In this document: one piece after another, positions 19,609 through 26,556 of the stretch
Layout: the number at the start of each line of letters is the position of its first letter
Numbering within the stretch: position 1 is the first letter of the stretch
From: Granulosicoccus sp963833195
Lineage (GTDB): Bacteria; Pseudomonadota; Gammaproteobacteria; Granulosicoccales; Granulosicoccaceae
Length of the DNA: 64,000 nt
Reading direction: 5' to 3'
NCBI GenBank assembly: GCA_963833195.1
Contig: CAWHXF010000028.1
Span: 1,178,001 to 1,242,000 of the forward strand
Program-made: the position numbers and the translations under genes
The notes under the pieces: model-generated
Database searches by the model: none
What the model was told of the DNA's origin: nothing
Seen by the model: only the letters and a program-made list of their open reading frames with translations

Positions 19609-20490
19609 TCAACGCGACACCGCCGGCGCGTGCTCGTGGAGCTTCCGGGGCCCATCACGGTCAACCAGCCGCCGCTCGCCCTGGAGGCTCAGCCGCACCG
19701 CCCGGACCAGGCCGCGCGCGACGGCCGTCTCGGCCACGGGCACGGCGGCGTCCAGCGCGGCCCGGCGTTCGGCCGCCGACAGCCCGGCCACCTCGAGGGT
19801 CACGAGACGGTTGCCGAGATCGGTATCGGGGTCCAGATCGATCGCCGGCACCCTGCGCACCTTCGCCGAACCCGGCAGGTCCACGGCGTTCGCGACGAGC
19901 GTGGCCGCGATGTCGGCGGCCGCCGCATCGCGGGCCAGCACCGTCACGGCATCGGCGATGCCGAGCGAGTGGCTGCGTCCGCCGCGGCCGCTCGTCGCGA
20001 TGCCGCCGACGCCGTCGTGCGACCGGACCTCGATGCGCGCCTGCGCCTGTCCCGAACTCGAGTCATCGCGCACGCCGATCCGGTAGCGCTCGCCGGGCGC
20101 GAGCCACAAGGCGATGTCGCCGCCGTTGTCGACCGACGCGCGGCGCAGCCCTTCGCCAGCCGTGCCGTCGAGCATCGCGGCGAGCACGTGATCGGCCACC
20201 GCGCCCGCCACGGCCGCCATGGGCGTGACGAAGACGTGCGACCACGGCCGCACGGCGATCGACATGCGGCGCGCGACCGGTCCGTCGAAACGGTTCGTGC
20301 CGGACCGCTCGAGGCGCAGCGCCGGCAGCTCCGCGACGAGCGTCTCCAGCACGGGGGCGAACGCCTGCAGGGCACGCGCTTCGGCATCCGCGACCGCCTT
20401 CGCGGCCCCGTCCAGCGATACCAGCAGATCGATCGGTCCGTGCTGCAGATGCAGCCGACCGTCCGGCAGACGCCCGGAAGTCGCCTTCAA
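19609..20490 (-). CDS. UPF0280 family protein
   Basis: The 293-residue soluble protein matches the UPF0280 family, a distant relative of ApbE flavin transferases: MSIAVRPWSHVFVTPMAAVAGAVADHVL, ASVDNGGDIALWL, GGIATSGRGGRSHSLGIADAVTVLA. The last motif resembles the ApbE SGTYRR-like substrate loop. Catalytic function is not established. In other genomes the family recurs beside 6-hydroxynicotinate reductase, molybdenum hydroxylase and amino acid synthesis family genes, exactly this neighbourhood. Its ATG overlaps the stop of the upstream remnant (ATGA). Confidence 0.85.
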   Translation of the reverse strand: MKATSGRLPDGRLHLQHGPIDLLVSLDGAAKAVADAEARALQAFAPVLETLVAELPALRLERSGTNRFDGPVARRMSIAVRPWSHVFVTPMAAVAGAVADHVLAAMLDGTAGEGLRRASVDNGGDIALWLAPGERYRIGVRDDSSSGQAQARIEVRSHDGVGGIATSGRGGRSHSLGIADAVTVLARDAAAADIAATLVANAVDLPGSAKVRRVPAIDLDPDTDLGNRLVTLEVAGLSAAERRAALDAAVPVAETAVARGLVRAVRLSLQGERRLVDRDGPRKLHEHAPAVSR

Positions 20491-20800
20491 CGCAGGCCAT
20501 CCACCCCTTCGACGTCCTCGATGGCGAGTCCGCCCATGCGCGCGTGCACGCGCCCGCCGGTGGTCATGACGAGAACGAGCAGCAATTCGTCGCGGCGAGG
20601 TGCGTCCGGTATCCCGACCTCGATGGCATCGAAGTGGCTGCGCACGTACGCCGCATCGATGTGGCCCGTCGACCGGCGAAGGGGTTCGCGATGACGACCA
20701 GGGAGGCGGCGCGACGTATCGGTGCGGCGGGCGGCGGACCGCCCTCGTGGTGCACGGTCTCGATCAGCAGACAGCGCTTGCGCACGCGCACGTCGTTCAT
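20487..20800 (-). pseudogene. amino acid synthesis family (DUF1185) gene with internal deletion and frame change
   Basis: From ATG 20800 the first 44 codons give a normal family start (ETVHHEGGPPPAAPIRRAA, VIANPFAGR). At about 20668 the frame switches directly to the family C-terminus: HIDAAYVRSHFDAIEVGIPD, RRDELLLVLVMTTGGRVHAR, GGL, then stop at 20487. Family members are about 190 residues; only about 105 codons remain, so roughly 85-95 internal codons are lost. The stop still overlaps the UPF0280 start, so the operon join is preserved while the protein is destroyed. Confidence 0.8.
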
Positions 20801-20905
20801 CCACAGGGCCTCCCCCAGGTTCGCGGCAGCCTACCGCACGAGCGCACCCGCTTCCGTGAACGCGAATGCCGCTACCTTGGACGGAGCAGCCCGCAAGAGT
20901 CCCGC

Positions 20906-22324
20906 ATGAACCGACGTCCGAGTCCGTGGTACCTCGCCATCGCGGCGTGCGGCGCACCGGAAGTCGCCGTCGCGCACGCCTCGCAGCAGGGTCTGGTGCT
21001 GCTGCTGCCGACCGATGCGTACCTCGCGGCCGGCACGGCCGTGGTCGCGCTGACCGTGCTGCTGTCGTTCGTGCTGCCGGCGCGCGCGCTCGAACGCGTG
21101 TTCGCGACGCGCACGGTGGTACGCGTTCCGGCGCACGGGCACGACCGGCTTCCCGCGGCGAGCGCGCTGAGCGCGATCGTGTTCGTGGCGCTCGTGTTCG
21201 TCGGCCTCGAAGGTCCGCGCGATCCGCTCGCGAACCTGCTGCCGCTGACGATCTGGACGCTGTGGTGGATCGGCGTGCCGACGCTGCAGTCCCTGTGCGG
21301 CGACCTGTGGCGACGCGCGCAGCCCTGGAGCGCGCCGCTGCGACTGCTCGCGGGCCGCCGCGGCGAGGTGCCCGCGCGAAGACCGCTACCCGATGCGATC
21401 GGCGCGTGGCCGGCCGTGCTGTCGCTGTTCGGGGTCAACGCGTTCGTGCTGGCGGACCCGGCGCCGAGCGACCCCGAACGCCTCGCGCTCGTCGCCTCCG
21501 GCTACTTCGCCTTCACGCTCGCCATGGCGTGGCGCTACGGCGAGCGCGACTGGCTGGAGCGCGGCGAGGCGTTCACGCTGATGTACTCGCGCTTCGCCGA
21601 GCTCGCCCCGCTGCGACGCGGGCCGCGCGGCGTGGAGCTCGGCCTGCCCGGCCACCGGCTGATGCATCGCGATGCCCCCGACGGCTCGCTCGCGGCGGCG
21701 TATCTCGTGCTGCTGGCCGCCGGCAGCTTCGACGGGCTGCACGAGACCTTCGCCTGGTTCGGGTGGCTGGGGATCAACCCGCTCGACCATCCCGGTCGCA
21801 CGGCGCTCGTCGGCAGCACGCTGGCCGGGCTCGCCGCGCTCACGCTCGGCATCGCCGTCGTTTACGCGCTGGCGACGGCGCTGGGTGCGGGGCTCGTGCG
21901 CGACGGGCCCTCCGCCGCCCTGTTGTTCCGCACGCTCGCGCCGAGCCTGTTGCCCATCGCGGTCGCTTACCACGTGGCGCACTACCTCACGAGCTTTCTC
22001 GTGGACGCGCAGTACGCCGTGGTGGCGGCGAGCGATCCGCTGGGCGACGGGCGGAACCTCTTCGGCACGACGGACCGTCAGGTCACGACGGGCTTCTTCA
22101 ACGTGCCGAGCGCGGTGCGCGCGATCTGGCTGGTGCAGGCGGGCGTGGTCGTGCTGGGTCATGCGCTCGCGGTGCTCGTCGCGCACGGCCGTGCGCTGGC
22201 CCTGTTCGAGGGCGAGCCCGGTGCGAGCGCCAAGGCGGTGCGCGCGCACGTTCCGCTCGCGGTGCTGATGCTGGGCTACACGTTGTTCGGGCTGTGGTTG
22301 TTGGCGTCGCCCCGAGGGGTGTAG
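20906..22324 (+). CDS. polytopic membrane protein of unknown function
   Basis: The 472-residue protein has about ten hydrophobic segments, for example GTAVVALTVLLSFVLPA, LSAIVFVALVFVGLEG, LVASGYFAFTLAMAW, LAGLAALTLGIAVVYALATA, LAPSLLPIAVAYHVAHYLTSF and VPLAVLMLGYTLFGLWLLA. The N-terminal MNRRPSPWYLAIAACGAPEV resembles a short signal or anchor. Conserved-looking polar loops inside helices (HETFAWFGWLGINPLDHPGR, AYHVAHYLTSFLVDAQ) include His residues that could bind metal. I do not recognise the family with confidence. It is transcribed away from the hydroxylase operon. Confidence 0.75.
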   Translation: MNRRPSPWYLAIAACGAPEVAVAHASQQGLVLLLPTDAYLAAGTAVVALTVLLSFVLPARALERVFATRTVVRVPAHGHDRLPAASALSAIVFVALVFVGLEGPRDPLANLLPLTIWTLWWIGVPTLQSLCGDLWRRAQPWSAPLRLLAGRRGEVPARRPLPDAIGAWPAVLSLFGVNAFVLADPAPSDPERLALVASGYFAFTLAMAWRYGERDWLERGEAFTLMYSRFAELAPLRRGPRGVELGLPGHRLMHRDAPDGSLAAAYLVLLAAGSFDGLHETFAWFGWLGINPLDHPGRTALVGSTLAGLAALTLGIAVVYALATALGAGLVRDGPSAALLFRTLAPSLLPIAVAYHVAHYLTSFLVDAQYAVVAASDPLGDGRNLFGTTDRQVTTGFFNVPSAVRAIWLVQAGVVVLGHALAVLVAHGRALALFEGEPGASAKAVRAHVPLAVLMLGYTLFGLWLLASPRGV

Positions 22325-22332
22325 CGCTCGGG

Positions 22333-22942
22333 TCAGCTCTCCGGATACAGCTTTGGAAACAGCGTTTCCAGCGCCGAGGCCGGGAAGCGCAGCGACACTC
22401 GCCCCTTCGGCACCTCGGATGCAAGCAGCCCTTCGGCGATCAACGCGCTCAGCACGCGCCGGGCCGAGCGCTCGGGCAGACCGGTCAGGCGAGCCGCTTC
22501 ACCGCGCTCGAACTCGCCACGCACCAAGGCCTCGCGCAGCAGAGGTACAGAGCCGGCCGCGAGCGAATCGGTCCGCTCGACGAGACGCTCCAATCGCTGG
22601 CCGAGCCCGTCGAGATCGAACAGCGTTCCCATGAATTCGATCTGGTCGAGGCAGACGCGCAGGAACCATTCCGAGAAGCCGACGAGCGCGCGTTCCGAGA
22701 GATTGCCCCGTCCATCGAAATCACCTTCTCGCGGGCCGTCGGCCCGATCCATCCAGACGCGGTAGTCGCCGCGACTGTCCAGCCCGCGCGCGAGACCACG
22801 ACTGATCGACCATAGCCCGTGCGCACCGATGCCGATCCGGTGCGCCATCGCATGACTCATCTTCGGAGGCGATGTCGACGAGCTGCGGGGGCACGGAGCC
22901 GAGCGCGGTCGGTTCGATCCGGTACAGCGTATCGACGGTCAT
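22333..22942 (-). pseudogene. Fic-family protein with the catalytic core deleted
   Basis: ATG 22942 begins a typical Fic N-terminus, TLYRIEPTALGSVPPQLVDIA. At about 22863 the frame changes and the text jumps to the region that normally follows the Fic motif: SHAMAHRIGIGAHGLWSISR, DLDGRGNLSERALVGFSEWF and the C-terminal winged helix GEAARLTGLPERSARRVLSAL ending in FPKLYPES. The AMPylation motif HxFxDGNGRxxR and roughly 150-200 residues are absent. The 175-codon C-terminal frame (22333-22860) could be read as its own ORF, but it lacks catalysis. Confidence 0.8.
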
Positions 22943-23010
22943 GGACGGCTCGGCAAGCGTGGTGACGCGCCTCGCGCAGTCTTGAATCCGGCCGCGAAAT
23001 CGCCGGATTC

Positions 23011-23099
23011 TGGCCGATCTTCGGCGGCAACAGTTCCCTGATTCTACAGCGAATAATCAATAATCACGGGGACTCTGGCCGATCTCCTGGCCGATCTTC
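23011..23099. repeat. three copies of TGGCCGATCTYC upstream of the Fic remnant
   Basis: Copies lie at 23011-23022, 23076-23087 and 23088-23099, the last two directly adjacent. Between them is an unusually AT-rich stretch (about 23040-23068) in an otherwise very GC-rich region. This places a promoter or operator region in the 178-bp gap before the Fic start. Confidence 0.6.
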
Positions 23100-23120
23100 C
23101 GGCCGCTACCCAGGCAGCCT

Positions 23121-24020
23121 TCAATCCGTACGGATCGCCCCGTCTTGCGAACCGGACGTTGCATCCGACGCATCCACCCGCACCGCCGACACCTGCGGCG
23201 CGTACGAGTCGGCCGAGCCGACGAGCGTGGCGAAGCTCACGTCGGCGGCGTCGCGCCCGGTACCGATGCGCACCAACCCCGACAACGGTGCAAGCTTCGT
23301 CGCATCGAAGAGGTACCACCCCTTGCCGAGCCGCACCTCGCAGAAGCCGTGGAAGTCCGGCGGCTGCAGGTCGACCGCGTAGCCCGCCACGTAGCGCGCC
23401 GGAATGCCGAGCGCACGGCACAGCGCGATGGTCACGTGCGCGTAGTCGCGGCACACGCCCTCGCCGGTGTCCAGCACGTCGCAGGCCGTGGTCGACGGTC
23501 CCGTGCTGCCCGGCACGTAGCGCAGCCGCGCGTGCACCCAGTCGACGATGGCCTCGACGCGCGAGTAGCCCGGGCTGAGCTGGCCGAACTCGCGCCACGC
23601 GAGGTCCGCCAGCCGGTCGCTCTCGCAGTAGCGGCTGGGGTTCAGGTACACCAGCACGCCGACCGGCAGCGAGGCGAAGTCGCCCTCGTCCAGCCGCTTC
23701 GGCGCGCGCACCTCGGGCGTCAGCGCCACGAGCGCGCGGTAGCGCACCGTGAGCGGACCGGCCTCGGCCACCAGACGCACGAGGCGGTTGCCGGAGGGTC
23801 CGCGCGCGGCGCGCTCGAGGGTCAGCGCGGGTTCGGTCTCGAGGCTCTCCTCGAGGATGTCCTGGTGCGCGTTGTCGGCCACGCCTATGCGCAGCAGGAA
23901 CGCGGTGCGCGCGTGCACGGCGTATTCGAGCGTCGAGGCGACCTCTATGCGCGTGCCCTTGCCGGTCGGAGCGGCCGGCGACGGCTTGCGGCGCGAACGC
24001 CTGAAGGGCAGCCTCAGCAT
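23121..24020 (-). CDS. transglutaminase-like cysteine peptidase family protein
   Basis: The 299-residue protein carries the papain-like triad of bacterial transglutaminase-like proteins: Cys in LDTGEGVCRDYAHV, His in PPDFHGFCEVRLG and Asp in WYLFDATKLAP. An N-terminal beta domain (LEYAVHARTAFLLRIG) precedes it, as in two-domain members of the family. No signal peptide is evident; the N-terminus is very basic (MLRLPFRRSRRK). ATG 24020 gives family length. The actual reaction (peptidase or amidase) is not predictable from sequence. It stands alone between the Fic remnant and a divergent peroxiredoxin-like gene. Confidence 0.88.
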   Translation of the reverse strand: MLRLPFRRSRRKPSPAAPTGKGTRIEVASTLEYAVHARTAFLLRIGVADNAHQDILEESLETEPALTLERAARGPSGNRLVRLVAEAGPLTVRYRALVALTPEVRAPKRLDEGDFASLPVGVLVYLNPSRYCESDRLADLAWREFGQLSPGYSRVEAIVDWVHARLRYVPGSTGPSTTACDVLDTGEGVCRDYAHVTIALCRALGIPARYVAGYAVDLQPPDFHGFCEVRLGKGWYLFDATKLAPLSGLVRIGTGRDAADVSFATLVGSADSYAPQVSAVRVDASDATSGSQDGAIRTD

Positions 24021-24214
24021 GCGCGTGGAGCCGTCGGCTCGACGCCTCGACGGGCGTTTGCGTGGAACGGGAACATGACGGCTCGTGCCGGTTCGAATGG
24101 CGCCGCGCGCCGGGCCGGAAGTATAGGGTCGAGGCGCGCGCATACTGTTCCGCGCCCCTTTCGTCGCGCGGCGTGCACTCGCCCGAGCCGTTCACCCGTC
24201 ACCGAGACCGAACC

Positions 24215-24739
24215 ATGTCCCTCGCCGACCAGGCCTTGCCCGGCCACCCCCTGCCGCCGATCACGCTCGACACGCTCGATGGCGACACGCTCGCGCTCGA
24301 CGCCGCCGGTTGGCGCGCCATCGTCGTCTACCGCGGCGCGCACTGCCCGCTGTGCAAGAAGTACCTCACGAGCCTGGAGGGCATGAAGCAGTCGTTCGCC
24401 GACGCGGGCGTCGCCCTGGTCGCGATCTCGGCGGATTCGGCCGAGCGCGCGCGCCCGTTCATCGACGAGACCGGCTTCTCGATGCCGGTGGGCGTCGGGC
24501 TCGGCCTGGACGACATGCGCAGGCTCGGGCTGTTCATCTCCGATCCGCGCAGCCCCGAGGAGGCGCCGGCACCGTTCGCCGAACCCGCGCTGTTCGTCGT
24601 GCGTCCCGACCGGCGGCTGCAGATCTTGGAGCGCGCGAACGCGCCGTTCGTGCGCCCGGACATGCAGGGCGTGCTGGCCGGGCTGTCGTTCGTGATGGAC
24701 AACGACTACCCGATTCGCGGCACGCACGGTGTCGGCTGA
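24215..24739 (+). CDS. AhpC/TSA-family peroxiredoxin-like protein
   Basis: The 174-residue thioredoxin-fold protein has GHPLPPITLDTLDGD at the N-terminus and a CxxC active site in VYRGAHCPLCKKYLTSLE, then VALVAISADSAERARPFI and PALFVVRPDRRLQ. Classical peroxiredoxins have a PxxxTxxC motif; here the PLC/CxxC form suggests an AhpC/TSA-like disulfide oxidoreductase rather than a proven peroxidase. ATG 24215 begins the conserved domain. Its 3' end overlaps the small membrane-protein gene by 11 bp. Confidence 0.88.
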   Translation: MSLADQALPGHPLPPITLDTLDGDTLALDAAGWRAIVVYRGAHCPLCKKYLTSLEGMKQSFADAGVALVAISADSAERARPFIDETGFSMPVGVGLGLDDMRRLGLFISDPRSPEEAPAPFAEPALFVVRPDRRLQILERANAPFVRPDMQGVLAGLSFVMDNDYPIRGTHGVG

Positions 24740-24947
24740 GCCCGGGAACGAGGCGCCGCGGCTGCGCAGGACGCTCGCCGTCGCGGCGGCGGGCGCGGTG
24801 GCCAACGCCGTGTGGCTCGCGATCTCGATTCGCGATGCCGACCTGCTGGCGGGTCTGCTGTCCGGCATGGGGCTGATCTTCTGCGCGGTGCCGACGGTGC
24901 TCTGCGCGCGGCGCCTCGCACGCGGTCCGGGCGACGGGTCGATCTAG
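24729..24947 (+). CDS. small two-helix membrane protein
   Basis: The 72-residue frame starts with GTG inside the end of the peroxiredoxin-like gene. It contains two hydrophobic segments, TLAVAAAGAVANAVWLAI and LLAGLLSGMGLIFCAVPTVLC, separated by RDAD. Overlap and shared strand suggest coupling. No family is recognised; it could still be a chance frame. Confidence 0.5.
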   Translation: MSAEPGNEAPRLRRTLAVAAAGAVANAVWLAISIRDADLLAGLLSGMGLIFCAVPTVLCARRLARGPGDGSI

Positions 24948-24974
24948 CGCAGGCCCCGACGCCCGCGGCGGGGG

Positions 24975-25613
24975 TCAGCGCACCGCCGATGCAAGCCCGG
25001 CCCAGAGTGCCGCGTCGCGCGCGACTGCGCACTGCTCCGCCGTCAAGTCCTCGTTGTCGCCCGTCGTGCGCGAGCTCATGAGGTTGCCGGCCAGCTCGAC
25101 GTGCTCGCCGGAATTCGCCAGCACGTGCCACAGCTCGTGCGCCAGGGCGATCGCTTCGTCGCGCAGCGGCAACGTCATCCACACCGAGTCCGCGAGCCAG
25201 CCGCGCCCGCGCGTGTTGGCCCGGCCGAAGGCCTCGGCGTCGAAGGGCGTCGTCATGAGCGTGTCGCGCGCGAACACCGCCGCCACCGGGCGCCGCGTCC
25301 CGGCTCGTCCGAGTCGCTCGAAGAGCGTCGCCGCGGCGCCGGGCTCCAGATCCCGCAGCCGCTCGGCCGCGCCGACGAGCACGGCGCGCTCGAGGCGGCG
25401 CGGCGAGAGGCGGATGTCGCACGCGGCGAGGATGCGGGCAGCGCCCTCGAGCGTGCGCCGCAGCCGCTCCGACGTCCAGCCTGGGTCCAGCACGAGGACA
25501 TCGAGCGGTACCTCCAGAGGCGCCGACGCGGCGGCGGCGTGCCCGAAGCCGCCTTGCGCACCGCCGCACGCAGGTGCGGACGCGCCGTCGAGCGTCGACG
25601 CGATCGAGCGCAC
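24975..25613 (-). CDS. HExxH-containing C-terminal segment of a frameshifted protease
   Basis: The 212-residue frame (GTG 25613) includes PLDVLVLDPGWTSERLRRTL and a zincin-like helix AIALAHELWHVLANSGEH, followed by NLMSSRTTGDNEDLTAEQC, which reads as a metallopeptidase zinc site with a downstream third-ligand region. It lies directly behind the S8 protease domain in the neighbouring frame. Removing one G from GG near 25610 fuses the two into one protein of about 515 residues. It is therefore either the C-terminal half of a dual-protease protein or a separate coupled gene; I favour the fusion. Confidence 0.6.
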   Translation of the reverse strand: MRSIASTLDGASAPACGGAQGGFGHAAAASAPLEVPLDVLVLDPGWTSERLRRTLEGAARILAACDIRLSPRRLERAVLVGAAERLRDLEPGAAATLFERLGRAGTRRPVAAVFARDTLMTTPFDAEAFGRANTRGRGWLADSVWMTLPLRDEAIALAHELWHVLANSGEHVELAGNLMSSRTTGDNEDLTAEQCAVARDAALWAGLASAVR

Positions 25614-26529
25614 CGACGGTGTCCTGCAGCGGATCGATCATGAGCCCCGCCCCCACTTCGGTCGGGCGTAGACCGTTGCCGTGTTCGCTGCGGATGGCGC
25701 GGATCAGCCCCGCGGCATCGAGCGACGCATCGCGTGCGAGCAGGCGCGCGGCCAGCGCCATCACGCGCGGCACCGCGTAGCTCGACCCCGCCGCGACCGC
25801 GGAGCGTCCTCCGAAGCCGATCGTGGGCACCGCTTCGGCGAACACGAGGTAGTCGACGGCGGTGCGTCCCGTGCCGGACTCCGGGGACGGGCCGCCGAAG
25901 TCGTCCGCGGAGGTGACGACCAGCAGGTTGTCGAGCGGCAGGGCTGCCGGGTACAGCGGCCGCTCGTCGAGGTTCCGACCGTCGTTGCCGGCCGAGGCCA
26001 CGAACAGCATCTCCGGGTGCGCGAGTGCCGCCCGCTCGAAGCCCTGCCATTGCTCGCGGCGGTCGCTGCCGAGCGGCAGGCCCATCACGCGCACGCCGTG
26101 AGCGGCCGCGTGCTCCACCAGCGCGTGCATCAGCCGCATGTCCTGCCCGGGATAGCGATAGGGCACGAGCGCGACGTCCGGCGCCTCGCGCAGCAGCACC
26201 GAGGCGACCTGCGTGCCGTGGCGACGCACCCGTCCCCCGCCGAGCTCCTGCGCATCGAAGGGTCGGTGGTCGAGATCGCGGAAGTCGATGCCGACGAGCG
26301 TGCCGTCGGCCGCGCCGCCGCGGTGGCGCAGCAACGCACGCGAGATCGAGGGCAGCGTGTAGTCCACGCCCGAGTCGACGAGCGCGACGCGCACGGCATC
26401 GTCCAGGAGGGGCGTGCCCGAGCGTTCCGGGACGGCCGGTTCGGGCGCCTGTGCGCTCGCGACCCCGGCGCCCGCGAGCCAGACGAGCGCCGCGGCCACC
26501 CACCGCGTCGGCGTGCGATGCGTTCTCAT
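25600..26529 (-). CDS. subtilisin-like (S8) serine protease, N-terminal part of frameshifted gene
   Basis: Secreted protease. A signal peptide (RWVAAALVWLAGAGVASAQA) precedes a compact S8 domain with Asp in VRVALVDSGVDYTLP, His in RRHGTQVASVLL, the oxyanion-side Asn in FVASAGNDGRN and Ser in AAGSSYAVPRVMALAARLL. The frame stays open to 24706 only because the DNA is GC-rich; meaningful text ends near 25610 and continues one frame over. Start ATG 26529 gives a standard n-region; ATG 26556 directly abuts the glucosidase stop and is the alternative. Confidence 0.75.
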
Positions 26530-26556
26530 GCGGGAATGCTCGATCGGCGCCTGCAT

